The notes under the pieces were generated by a model that was given only the letters and a program-made list of their open reading frames with translations, did not search any database and had not been told where the DNA came from. The position numbers and the translations under genes are program-made. Shown here in pieces: positions 10,527 to 19,130 of a stretch of 64,000 nt of DNA (position 1 is its first letter; each line of letters begins with the position of its first letter). Source of the DNA: Doryteuthis pealeii (Eukaryota; Mollusca; Cephalopoda; Myopsida; Loliginidae); the NCBI GenBank assembly GCA_023376005.1, contig CM042145.1, positions 94,808,322 to 94,872,321 of the forward strand, written 5' to 3'.

Positions 10527-10613
10527 GATACATGCATGCTACATACATGCATACACACCTGTCAATTCTGGTAATTGGAAAATATCCCCCGCAGGAAAAA
10601 AATACAAATTTGA

Positions 10614-10665
<52 letters not shown>
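10614..10665. repeat. (AAT)n microsatellite
   Basis: About 17 AAT/TAA units. A similar tract ends the LINE fragment just downstream. Confidence 0.95.
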
Positions 10666-10666
<1 letters not shown>

Positions 10667-10674
10667 TAATAATG

Positions 10675-11351
10675 CACAGGCCGAGAAAAAAAACATAGAC
10701 ATACTATATGTGCCAAGAAACATAGGGGTAGGTGTCTCGCCAACACTGAAGATAGTATAGTTACAGTAATCCGAGCACTTAAAGAATACACTAATAAAAG
10801 TAAGGAAATACTAATTTCAGCAGGAAGGAAAAGCAATTGCAACATATTGACAAGCAAAAATACATTAAAAAAAACTAAAAGAGAGAAATGAAAGAAAAAC
10901 AACTATATAGTTACTTCAACCCGAACCCCAAGAGAAGAAACTGACTCTCTTTTAATTGCAGCACAAAACAATACCATAAGAACAAATTATATAGAGGCAA
11001 AATAGATAAGACGCAACTAAATAGCAAGTATAGAATGTTTGGAGACAGAGACGAAACAGTTTTTCATATAATAAGCGAACACAGTAAACTATCACAAAAA
11101 GTGTACAAGATTAGGTACAACGGGGTAGGAAAGGTGATCCATTTGGAAATTGTGCAAGAAATTCAGTTGCCGCCATGCAACTAAATGGTATATACACAAA
11201 CTGGAATTCGTCCTAGAAAGTGAGATAAATGAAATTATTTGGGATTTTAAAATACAGACGGATCACCAAATCCTTGACTTTCACTCAGACACCAGTAAAA
11301 TACCATCAGCTAACGCTGGTGTGAAAAACTCTCAATAATAATAATAATAAT

Positions 11352-11382
<31 letters not shown>

Positions 11383-11386
11383 GTAA
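10675..11386 (+). pseudogene. LINE 3' end with (TAA)n tail
   Basis: Frames with shifts give ETDSLLIAAQNNTIRTNYIE, KYRMFGDRDETVFHIISEHS, GKVIHWKLCKKFS, and FVLESEINEIIWDFKIQTDH. This is the C-terminal zinc-knuckle-like region common in invertebrate non-LTR retrotransposons, where the pattern CGxxDETxxHxxxxC is usual; the last Cys is replaced here by His. A (TAA)n tail (11,332-11,386, with one TTAA break) closes the copy. Several frameshifts and stops: inactive. Clade assignment within LINEs is not secure. Confidence 0.65.
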
Positions 11387-11539
11387 ATTAAACATAATAC
11401 TGGATATACTTCTTTTGAAATGTCATTGAAATTAAAAATGCCTATTTTTCTTCCCTTTACGTAATTAATAAGCGTTACATGTACTCATTAAACATCAGCA
11501 TGTAGAATACACCGAATATCCTAGGGGTCAGCTGTTGGG

Positions 11540-11945
11540 TAGCGACAAGTGATGCTTAAGGATGTAATCCTGGTGGCTGAGCAGTCCATAACACGCTACA
11601 CTCCACTTTGGTCCTTACTTAGCGTAAACGTGCAGTCGGAGACTCCTCCTTCAATCAATCGGCTGGTCATGGCAAGCCCTAGCACATATATGAGTGTCCC
11701 GACGTATTGCCCTTATGGCAAAAATTCAATCTTTTTTATCATATATGTGCTAGGGGTGGAGGTTGAGGGGCTTACTCTTCTGGATATGACGTTAAACAGC
11801 ATCTCGTTGTGAAGTTCCAGTTCTGGAAACACTGGAAAGTGTAGAGTACACCTTCATCGCCATTGGTCCCAGGTTAATTCTCACCCAGAATGATAGTACC
11901 TATTAGTGTCCCGTCTATGGGTTTAATAGAGCTGTTAGTAAATTA
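11540..11945 (-). repeat. Repeat family C copy (inverted)
   Basis: Reverse complement of the family C body: 'AATCGGCTGGTCATGGCAAGCCC', 'CATATATGTGCTAGGGGTGG', 'GATATGACGTTAAAC', 'GGTACTATC...CAGAGTGGACC'-like and 'CCGTCTATGGGTTTAATAGA' occur in the same order as at 26.9-27.3 kb. Confidence 0.7.
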
Positions 11946-11997
11946 TTTGGTTTAGATACGAATAACTGATATCATAAACAGGTTTGCAAAAACTTAA

Positions 11998-12036
11998 GTG
12001 TGTGTGTGTGTGTGTGTGTGTATGTAAGATAAAAAG

Positions 12037-12096
<60 letters not shown>
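11998..12096. repeat. (GT)n and (TA)n microsatellites
   Basis: GT about 22 bases at 12,000, then TA about 57 bases at 12,039-12,096. A 'TATGTAAGATAAAA' motif borders both sides of the TA block. Confidence 0.9.
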
Positions 12097-12099
<3 letters not shown>

Positions 12100-12204
12100 A
12101 GATAAAAAAATAAAAAGAATAAAAAAATATTTTTTTCTGAAAACATTTTGCGGACCTTCTTTTTTATAAAATATTGAATTTTCTCCCGTTGGAACCAGAA
12201 CAAC

Positions 12205-12208
<4 letters not shown>

Positions 12209-12272
<64 letters not shown>
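12209..12272. repeat. (TA)n microsatellite
   Basis: 62 bases of nearly pure TA. Confidence 0.95.
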
Positions 12273-12273
<1 letters not shown>

Positions 12274-12419
12274 ACGTAATCCAAATGATTGTTAACTAAG
12301 GAATGTCTATTTGGGATCATCGAAATCTCACTGTGCAACCCTATTGTATGCTCTTGTAGGTGCAAACATATATACTCATACAGGATTTTTATAAATCCCC
12401 AAAATTTGTATTTGTAAAA

Positions 12420-12465
12420 CCCGTCTGATGAGTTGAGCCTCTGGTCGAAATAAAAATATAACGGG
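12420..12465 (+). ncRNA. Hammerhead ribozyme (type I), single copy
   Basis: Stem I CCCGT (12,420-12,424) pairs perfectly with ACGGG (12,461-12,465). Between them lie the core CTGATGA, stem II with G-C closing pair and CC/GG inner pairs, GAAA, stem III ATA/TAT with an AAAA loop, and the cleavage triplet ATA just before ACGGG. All invariant core bases of the hammerhead are present. Flanked on both sides by TA/CA microsatellites. Predicted from structure only; no cleavage data. Confidence 0.7.
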
Positions 12466-12484
12466 ATGACGGTTTGTTAAGCTT

Positions 12485-12492
<8 letters not shown>

Positions 12493-12560
<68 letters not shown>
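12493..12560. repeat. Compound (CA)n(TA)n microsatellite
   Basis: CA about 34 bases followed by TA about 34 bases. Confidence 0.95.
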
Positions 12561-12561
<1 letters not shown>

Positions 12562-12624
12562 AGGAAGAATGAATAAAGAAAAGAAAGAACAGAGTGGATA
12601 ATAAAAGATGAATTTAATCAATAT

Positions 12625-12660
12625 CACTTACACATGTGTTTCGGTCAGTTCATCTGAGTG
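12625..12660 (-). ncRNA. Degenerate hammerhead-like motif
   Basis: Minus strand: stem I CACT/AGTG, core CAGATGA (one change, U4 to A), a shortened stem II, GAAA, self-complementary stem III ACACATGTGT and a GTA cleavage site. One essential core base is changed, so activity is not expected. Confidence 0.35.
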
Positions 12661-12985
12661 AAAATATTCCGCACACAGAGAAGATTCGACCTTTATCAGA
12701 GTGAAATTTTATTTTGAATAAAAAAAATTCGTTGGGGAAAAATGGAGAATTTTTATAAATGTTCGAAGAGAATTTTTAAAAAAAATCACTTTTGGAACGC
12801 TGAAATAGACCGTTAGAATTTGGATATTTGATTTTTCTAGGGGTTATGGTAGAAATAATTTTGTATTGCAAAAATAAAGTGTTATTATTTATCCCTAACA
12901 TGTTGAAAATTCCCGGAACCTAGTATATGTTATTGTTTTGCAAAAAACGGTGAAATCATTAAAAAGATATTCGTTCCTAAAAAGA

Positions 12986-12986
<1 letters not shown>

Positions 12987-13016
<30 letters not shown>
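12987..13016. repeat. (TA)n tract
   Basis: Abuts the outer end of the fold-back at 13,017, as TA tracts do for other fold-backs here. Confidence 0.9.
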
Positions 13017-13017
<1 letters not shown>

Positions 13018-13459
13018 GGTTTTGTTGAATTTAACAGACAATTCCTGTCTGACAAGTCTTTTATTGATTCTTTCCAATCTTCGGGCCATCCTTCTGGTGT
13101 CAGGGTGGAACTGGTATAAAAGTCCACCGAAGGTTTTAACACTAGCGCTTTCGGCAATACACTTTGCCATCCTCAGGTGGGAAACGATGAATAGTTTTCA
13201 TGTGTCGTTACTAACGAGAACGAGTACTAGCAAGGAATTAGTGGGAGGTAATATCAATTGGTAATGGGAGGTTTTTGGAATGGTAGTAGTTGGAACAAAC
13301 TGAGGATGGCAAAGTGTATTGCCGAAAGCGCTAGTGTTAAAACCTTCGGTGGACTTTTATACCAGTTCCACCCTGACACCAGAAGGATGGCCCGAAGATT
13401 GGAAAGGATCAATGAAAGACTTGTCAGACAGGAATTGTCTGTTCAATTCAACAAAACCT
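13017..13459. mobile_element. 160-bp-arm fold-back of PLE-like 5' end
   Basis: 13,017-13,176 and 13,300-13,459 are near-identical reverse complements. Each arm read outward gives CTGAGGATGGCAAAG...TTGCCGAAAGCGC, a hairpin, and then a frame MAKCIAESASVKTFGGLLYQ, FHPDTRRMARRLERIN, LVRQELSV, FNKT. The right arm continues to MLPKYT and (TA)n. The arms differ at only a few bases, so the inversion is recent relative to other repeats. The 123-base spacer is unrelated. Confidence 0.75.
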
Positions 13460-13500
13460 GTATAAAAGAAAAAATGCTGCCAAAATACACTTATATATAT
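13303..13500 (+). pseudogene. Retroelement ORF 5' fragment (PLE-like)
   Basis: Frame from ATG 13,306 runs MAKCIAESAS...FHPDTRRMARRLERIN...QFNKTCIKEKMLPKYT and then into TA repeats. Homologous to the 1,902 fragment (QLDPDSKKIARRQEKI; TCLENNLLPKYT). The start overlaps the hairpin in the fold-back. I infer a PLE N-terminus; there is no catalytic domain. Confidence 0.5.
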
Positions 13501-13504
13501 ATAT

Positions 13505-13745
13505 TTTTGCTTGAAGGCAACTACAATGCGAATATCGCATAAATTCGATAATTATAGAAGATAATAATAATGACAAGTGAATCCCGCAAAGAATCACTCG
13601 GTGTGTAGAATATCGTACAGACTGTTTCAACTTTATTAAGTCTCATCAGCGATATATACTAACGACTCCCCTCCGACAGGAATCGAAACCGTGACCTCTA
13701 GCAGGATAGTTAAACACTATACTGTTTCAGCCATGATACAGCACC
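13505..13745 (-). mobile_element. tRNA-headed hammerhead SINE
   Basis: Read on the minus strand from 13,745: an A-box-like TGGCTGAAACAGTATAGTG, then B box GGTTTCGATTCC (13,679-13,690), then a hammerhead (13,610-13,655), then a tail 'GAGTGATTCTTTGCGGGATTC...' ending in TTGTAGTTGCCTTCAAGCAA and (TA)n. A Pol III promoter placed upstream of a ribozyme and a TA-rich 3' end define the unit. A second copy lacking the head is at 13,921-14,060 and a diverged one at 20,030-20,230. Confidence 0.75.
13610..13655 (-). ncRNA. Hammerhead ribozyme (family 1)
   Basis: Minus strand: stem I ATATCG/CGATAT (6 of 6 pairs), core CTGATGA, stem II GACTT-AATA-AAGTT (five pairs, closing pair G-U), GAAA, stem III ACA/TGT with loop GTC, cleavage after GTA. 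All invariant core positions are present. Short stem III resembles the hammerheads known from Penelope-like elements and animal retrozymes, where dimeric forms cleave better. Confidence 0.8.
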
Positions 13746-13920
13746 GAGAAACTCATGCGAAATTAACCTTGTCATTGATACTGAGGGGACTACTGCCATA
13801 TGAGGCAAGTGAGTCGCTGAGTGGATAATAACAGACACATCCGGGGCCTTATGCTCCTCGGCGAAGGAAATAAGATTTTTTGGATGTTTGTTTATTTTTT
13901 TTAAGAAGCATTGTCGATAA

Positions 13921-14060
13921 TATTTATATTTTTGCTTGAAGGCAACTACAATGCGAATATCGCATAAATTCGATAATTATAGAAGATAATAATAATGACA
14001 AGTGAATCCCGCAAAGAATCACTCGGTGTGTAGAATATCGTACAGACTGTTTCAACTTTA
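13921..14060 (-). mobile_element. Truncated copy of hammerhead SINE
   Basis: Almost identical to 13,503-13,635 (tail and 3' half of the ribozyme) but breaks at 14,060 inside stem II, where unrelated sequence begins. The head and the CTGATGA half are missing. A near-identical direct copy about 420 bp from the first suggests recent duplication or parallel insertion. Confidence 0.75.
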
Positions 14061-14555
14061 TATATGTACGGCAGTCTGTTCGTATCGTTCTATCTCAGTG
14101 AGTTCTTATCTATCTCAGCCTTTCCTATTTATCTATCTATTTAGACAAAACACAACAAACTCAAATGCAATAAAGTGCATATACAATTCAAGTCTACGAT
14201 GCAAATACACACACCTATACGCACACATTGATGCACATGTCCCTCTGTCCACATGTTTACACAGATAGTTTCACGCTCACAAAACCCATCCCTTACAACA
14301 TTTATCATTTACTGCTTTCTCCACCCGCCATGTCCGAGCCGTAGCCGCCTCTTCCCACAAACGTCGTTGCCCCTTCACCTTCCTCCGTGTTTTTCAATCC
14401 CGTTTTGTCCCGAGACACGACACTAGGATTACCAGCGACCTACCAAGGGGAAGCCTGTTCGCTCCTGAATAAACGTATTGGATTGAATCTTCTCATCACT
14501 TTGCCAAATCGATAGCATCTCAAGCAAATAGAATCGGATAAGGATTTACAGTAAT
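14061..14555. other. Unclassified sequence
   Basis: No gene recognised. Contains a short (ATCT)n run at 14,105-14,145 and a moderately GC-rich stretch at 14,280-14,470 without coding similarity that I can name. Confidence 0.3.
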
Positions 14556-14559
14556 CCTT

Positions 14560-14895
14560 TGGTCTCTCTCTCTCTCTGTCTCACTCTCTCTCTGTCTCTC
14601 ACTGTCTCTCTCTCTCTATCTGTCCTTCTCTGTCTCTCTGTCTCTCTCTCTATCTTTCCTTCTCTGTCTCTATGTGTCTATCGCTGTATCTGTATCTATC
14701 TATCTCTCAATCTCTCTCTCACACACTCTCTCTCTCTCTCTCTCTCTCACTCTATCTATTCCTGTCTTTCTCTGTCTCAATCTCTCCCGCTCTCAATATC
14801 TTACCCTCTCACACAATCTCGCTCTTCCCTCAATCTCTCTCACTCTATCAGTCTCTGTTATTGTCTCTGTCTCTGAATCTATTTCTCTATCTCCA

Positions 14896-14945
<50 letters not shown>
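14560..14945. repeat. (CT)n/(TCTG)n pyrimidine tract
   Basis: Nearly 390 bases of CT with TG, AT and CA substitutions, ending in (ATCT)n. Three frames are open because of the composition alone. Confidence 0.95.
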
Positions 14946-14946
<1 letters not shown>

Positions 14947-15039
14947 CTTGTGGTGCTCTTAGAATGGTTCGAAAGTGTTTGGAAAAGAGTCTGGAAGAAT
15001 TGGAAATCCGAAGAAGAATCGAGACCATCAATCTACCCC

Positions 15040-15078
15040 TCCCCTCTCTCTCTCTCTCTCTCTCTCTCTACTCTACTC
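15040..15078. repeat. (CT)n microsatellite
   Basis: CCCCTCCCC followed by about 25 bases of CT. Confidence 0.9.
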
Positions 15079-15264
15079 TGCTTTCAACGCATTCGTAGCT
15101 CTATCCACCCTTCTTTTTACGACGGTCATCTTTCCCGCTTACGTCTTCTTTATCGCCTATTTAGCCAACCCGTCGCCATCTTGGAAGACGGAGCATTAGA
15201 CTTGGTTTATTTTCTATTTCGTCCAACCCACACATTCTTTTCTTCTTTTTCTATCTTTTCTTCT

Positions 15265-15265
<1 letters not shown>

Positions 15266-15321
<56 letters not shown>

Positions 15322-15322
15322 T
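15266..15322. repeat. (ATT)n microsatellite
   Basis: About 18 ATT units. Confidence 0.95.
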
Positions 15323-15488
15323 CTATGATGTTAGTCTTCATCATAGAGAACAATAATACTTTCTTGCTCACTATCAAAACCATTATTCGCTTATTTCTTC
15401 TGAAATCGTTATTTTCGTCAATATCCGATCCTTTCATTGTCGTGACAATTATACGCTGCTTCCCTTGACCACCAGCTTCATTATCTGT

Positions 15489-15661
15489 CTTCTTCTTCTT
15501 CTTCTTCTTCTTCTTCTTCTTCTTCTTCTTCTTCTTCTTCTCATCATCATCATCATCATCATCTTCTTCTTCTTCTTCTTCTTCTTCTTCTTCTTCTTCA
15601 TCATCATCATCATCATCATCTTCTTCTTCTTCTTCTTCTTCTTCTTCTTCTTCTTCTTCAT
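15489..15661. repeat. Alternating (TTC)n/(ATC)n block repeat
   Basis: Five blocks in strict order: TTC about 17, ATC 7, TTC about 12, ATC 7, TTC about 13. The two ATC blocks have the same length, which points to duplication of a TTC-ATC module, not independent slippage. The reverse strand is purine-only apart from the ATC/GAT blocks. Confidence 0.95.
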
Positions 15662-15739
15662 TAAAATCAGATTAATAGCTAAGAAAATACTGAACAATAA
15701 ACCGTCTATTCATTGGCATCGTTCTGAATCTATCTATAT

Positions 15740-15744
<5 letters not shown>

Positions 15745-15791
<47 letters not shown>
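15745..15791. repeat. (TA)n microsatellite
   Basis: TA repeats directly at the 3' end of the following SINE B copy. Confidence 0.95.
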
Positions 15792-15796
<5 letters not shown>

Positions 15797-16058
15797 AACC
15801 GCTGCGCACGAGAAGGATGTGACCCAAGATCAATTTTTAAAGCGGAGTTTGACAGATTTGAATTCAGAGTTGTCCTTCTCCTAGACTGGTTAGCTCTTCA
15901 AGTTTAATGAGCCCACTTTGTACTACTATTTACCCATAGCTGGAAGAAGAATAGTCAGATGTATACCTTTCCCAAGGGTATAGTGCTATGTGAAATGCAA
16001 ACAACTTCATCCAGGATTTGAACTCGGGTCGACGAGTCCCTTTCCATTCCACTACGCA

Positions 16059-16062
<4 letters not shown>
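15792..16062 (-). mobile_element. SINE family B, near full length
   Basis: Minus strand: tRNA-like head with B box GAGTTCAAATCC (16,014-16,026), the body 'GCATTTCACATAGCACTATACCC', 'CAGCTATGGGTAAATAGTA', and the end 'AACTCTGAATTCAAATCTGTC'. Flanked by (TA)n on both sides. Confidence 0.8.

Positions 16063-16110
<48 letters not shown>
16063..16110. repeat. (TA)n microsatellite
   Basis: 48 bases of TA between the SINE B copy and the next fold-back. Confidence 0.95.
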
Positions 16111-16111
<1 letters not shown>

Positions 16112-16113
<2 letters not shown>

Positions 16114-16508
16114 CGATATATTTTTTTAAATTTTTTTGAAGGCAAAATAATGCAGATTCATGTTGAAAAACATTTATTCCTGTGATCTTAATTTTCGGAT
16201 AAAATCCATCTTCAGAGAGTTTATTATAGAGTTGAAAATGTTCCATCTGTGTTTTTTAAAGTCAACTTGGTTCTAATGACGTTGAGCTTGATGGAGATTT
16301 GAAATTTGGAAGAGATCGTAAGCTTCCGTTAAGATTTCAAATTCGGCAGAGATCGTGTAGTTCCGTTGAAACCCGTGAGTTGTTAAATTGCGGGACGTTT
16401 GAAATCATTTATTAGAACCAAGAAATTAAGATCACAGGAATAAATATGTTTTTCAACATGAATCTGCATTATTTTGCCTTCAAAAAAAGAAAAAAAAAAA
16501 TATCGTAT
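16112..16508. mobile_element. Fold-back element with hairpin module
   Basis: 16,112-16,193 and 16,423-16,508 are reverse complements (tail with CAGATTCATGTTGAAAAACA and TGTGATCTTAATTT). Only the left arm keeps the hairpin CTGAAGATGGATTTTATCCGAAA on the minus strand (about 16,190-16,220). The outer ends end in TTTGCCTTCAAAAA, resembling the 3' end of the hammerhead SINEs. The interior repeats 'AGAGATCGT' and 'TTCCGTT' motifs. Confidence 0.65.
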
Positions 16509-16509
16509 T

Positions 16510-17345
16510 ACATTTATGAATAATGCTTCTGTCTAACTATAAAAACAACCAAAAAAATGTCTATTTCATTATGCCCTGAGCGGGGAATTGTTTTTATAGT
16601 ATTAAAAAAAAAAAAATTCCTTTATAAAAAAAAAAATTAAAGAAAATAAATTTAAAAGAAGAAAAAAAATATCTTAAATGATTTCCCTCTATAAGTAATA
16701 CCTTATATACACATAAAAAAATATATATATGTATATATTATGAATAATTCCGTAGCTTTAAAAATAATTTCCAATATAAACTATATATGTATATATATAT
16801 ATATTTACATATATACATTATTTTTTAATTCCTTATTTATATTAGGCCTTTTAATAATAATACAAAATCACCAACATTATAATACTCCCCCCACGCGTAT
16901 TCACTTCACATTAGCTTCAATTAAAATAAATAATAAATTTGAATAAATAAATTTAAACATATTTTAACAAAACCACATTTATTCACCATGCATTGTCCTT
17001 TAATTTTATTATTAATTTGCTTTAGACCTTAATTATAATAACAAAATTACCGAGATTATAATACATACTCACATCATAATAACTCCAATCAAAACAAAAC
17101 CAAATAAATAGATTTGAACATATTTTTAATGAAACCACTTTTAAGCATTATGACCCATACAGTTGTTAGACAGCCGTAATCTAGTAAAAACATGAACACA
17201 AAACGATTCACCTCTATTGTTTACATTTTGAACCTTACGAAAAACCCACTTCCGGTGTGAGAACATTTAAATCTGAAACCAGCGTTCCTCAAAACGAACA
17301 GTTTAACGCAATGAACACGCAAGTGTAATCGACTGCAATTACTAG
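16510..17345. other. AT-rich sequence without recognised feature
   Basis: A- and T-runs and short TA tracts (16,725-16,805). Related segments 'TTTAAACATATTTTAACAAAACCAC' at 16,955 and about 17,118 suggest an old direct duplication of roughly 160 bp. No coding signal. Confidence 0.4.
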
Positions 17346-17369
17346 GTATCTCGATTAATTCAGTGGATT

Positions 17370-17408
17370 TAATCCTGAAGATCCTTATGGCGAAACTCGA
17401 GTAGGTTA
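17370..17408 (+). ncRNA. Hammerhead ribozyme (family 3), diverged copy
   Basis: Stem I TAATC/GGTTA (five pairs including G-U), core CTGAAGA (position 7 is free in hammerheads), stem II UCC-UUAU-GGC with an unpaired closing position, GAAA, stem III AC/GT with loop TCGA, cleavage after GTA. The 3' half is identical to the 21,505 copy, while both strands of stem I differ in a pair-preserving way. Confidence 0.6.
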
Positions 17409-17422
17409 TCACTTGTAGATAT

Positions 17423-17425
<3 letters not shown>

Positions 17426-17462
<37 letters not shown>
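17426..17462. repeat. (TA)n microsatellite
   Basis: Follows the family 3 ribozyme by about 18 bases. Confidence 0.95.
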
Positions 17463-17463
<1 letters not shown>

Positions 17464-17682
17464 TTTTTATCTGTCTATTCCAATATGTTCATATCTATCT
17501 ATCTATTTATCTATCTATTTCTGTTTCATGCTGAAAACTGACCTCAATTTACTGAGAAAGAAAATTGTGTGTGGAGATTTATACATCAGCAGTTATCTGC
17601 TTATTTGATTGTTGCGTGCATTCAGGGATGGTAAATATCTAAGCTGACACAAACTCAGAAGGCCAAGGGCTATTACCTTATG

Positions 17683-17683
<1 letters not shown>

Positions 17684-17730
<47 letters not shown>

Positions 17731-17738
17731 ATATAATA
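17684..17738. repeat. (TA)n microsatellite
   Basis: TA with ATATTATAT interruptions, at the inferred 3' end of the minus-strand PLE. Confidence 0.9.
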
Positions 17739-17739
17739 C

Positions 17740-18362
17740 TAAAAGTGGAGGAGTCATATGTATGTAAGGAGATCATACAGTTATAAGATAGTAATATTTT
17801 ATTATAAAATAAAATATAAAATGTGGGGAATACGAAGGCCTTTTCGACCGGTTCTTTTTCAAGTATAAACACCGGTGACGAATAAAAGTCATATTCTATA
17901 AGAAAAATTCTTTAAGAACAAATGGAGGTGAGCCAGAGGGGGACAAAAAGGAGAAAAAAAAGAAAAGGGGGATATATATATATGAAACCTCAGGTCAAAA
18001 CAGGGTTGGATATGTCTCCCAACAAGTAAAGGGAGTGTTTGGGTTTTTGTCTGCACAGAATGGGGCGAAAGAATGAAATATAAGCAGCTTCAAGAATGGT
18101 TAGGTGCTGCTTAGACCTAGCTCTGTGCAAGACGGAGAAACACTCCTCAGTATAGTCGGCCCTACAAGGATTTATAGATGACAAGTGTTCGGTTATGGCC
18201 GAATCATATGCTTGGTAATGCCCGGATATATTATTAGCAATGGCGTTGCAAAGTGTACGTGGAACATGCTGTTTTATTCTAATCTCAAATCGCTGGGATG
18301 TACGGCCAATGTATACCGAATTACATCGGCATTTAAACTTATAAATGAGATTGTTTGTTGGA

Positions 18363-18363
<1 letters not shown>
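17740..18363 (-). mobile_element. 5'-truncated Penelope-like element
   Basis: On the minus strand: endonuclease fragment (18,363-17,990), then an untranslated region containing a hammerhead-like hairpin (about 17,870-17,815: CTTGAAAAAGAACCGGTC, GAAAAGGCC, with AUAC/GUAU flanking strands), then a TA tract. Truncated at its 5' side by (TA)n at 18,365. The hairpin core has changes (UUGAAAA), so cleavage is not predicted. Confidence 0.65.
17990..18363 (-). pseudogene. PLE GIY-YIG endonuclease domain
   Basis: An uninterrupted 124-codon frame (18,361 to the stop at 17,990) reads YKFKCRCNSVYIGRTSQRFE, IRIKQHVP, ITEHL, and ILEAAYISFFRPILC then a QK-rich end. This is the GIY-YIG nuclease fold: C-x-C before the 'VYIG' strand, the catalytic Arg in the GRTSQR segment, and the metal-binding Glu in ILEA. 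It is the C-terminal part of Penelope-like polyproteins. No stops or shifts, so this piece is younger than the 8.1 kb copy, but with no reverse transcriptase it is non-autonomous. Confidence 0.85.

Positions 18364-18364
<1 letters not shown>

Positions 18365-18417
<53 letters not shown>
18365..18417. repeat. (TA)n(GT)n microsatellite
   Basis: About 42 bases of TA then 12 of GT. It truncates the adjoining PLE copy. Confidence 0.95.
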
Positions 18418-18444
18418 AAAAATAGATGGAAATTAATCCGACAG

Positions 18445-18878
18445 TATGAAATTTAACATTTTTGAAAAAACAAATGATGTTATATAATTGCTGACAGAAA
18501 TCTGTTTCGACCGGTTCGATAAACTGGTCATCTTCAAGAGCAACATAGACGGAAAAAGAAAAAATAGCTGTTAGAAGACTGTTTACAAACGAACGCTATA
18601 TTCAATGCTGAATTTGTTTTAAAAATGCATGTTCTGTTTTAAGAATAAAATAAATTTAATTTCCTGTTTTTAAAAAATTAAAAATAAAATTTATTTTATT
18701 TTTAAAACAGAACACGCATTTAAAAAAAAAATTCAGCATTCGTTTGTAAACAGTCTTCTAACGGCTATTTTTTCTTTTCCCGTCTATGCTGCTCTTGAAA
18801 ATAATTAGTTTATCGAACCGGTCGAAACAGATTGTCAGCAATTATATAACATCATTTGCTTTTTTTCAAAAATGTTAA

Positions 18879-18886
<8 letters not shown>
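18445..18886. mobile_element. 440-bp fold-back with hammerhead-like hairpin
   Basis: 18,445-18,660 and 18,671-18,886 are near-complete reverse complements with almost no spacer. Each arm carries GAACCGGTCGAAACAG with partner strand GACCAGTTTATC. On the minus strand of the left arm stem III ACAG/CTGT with loop ATTT, a GTC site, and stem I TTGCT/AGCAA all fit a hammerhead, but the core CTTGAAGAT has one extra base. The right arm is more decayed (TTGAAAATAATTAG). Confidence 0.7.

Positions 18887-18916
<30 letters not shown>
18887..18916. repeat. (TA)n microsatellite
   Basis: TA tract abutting the outer end of the fold-back. Confidence 0.9.
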
Positions 18917-18922
<6 letters not shown>

Positions 18923-19130
18923 GTGGGAAACGATGGAATCGAGGAGGTGAAAGAGTACGTCTGGTTAGGACGGATGTGAAGAATTGATGCCAAAATCTCA
19001 CAAACAATATGAACAGAGTGGAAGGCACTTGCCACGATAAAAGATGTGCTGAAGAAAAATCCAGACAAGACTGTACGTGCCAATTTCTTCAATGGCACCG
19101 TTTTGCCAGTGTTGTTTTAAGAATGCCCAA
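18917..19130 (+). pseudogene. LINE reverse transcriptase C-terminal fragment
   Basis: Translation gives IEEVKEYVWLGRM, then KALATIKDVLKKNPDKTVRA, NFFNGTVLPVLF. The order 'VxEYxYLG', 'xAxxKIKDVLK', 'RAxLFNxTVLPxLxYG' is that of the thumb region of RTE/BovB-type LINE reverse transcriptases. Stops after GRM and at the expected 'LYGCETW' show it is dead. Confidence 0.6.

Noticed and set aside
14674..15468. 264-codon frame with Ser/Leu and Ile runs
   Set aside because: Spans (CT)n and (ATT)n microsatellites; no domain, no splice context.
15465..15884. Poly-Leu/Ile/Phe frame that looks like a membrane protein
   Set aside because: Translation of TTC/ATC/TA repeats.
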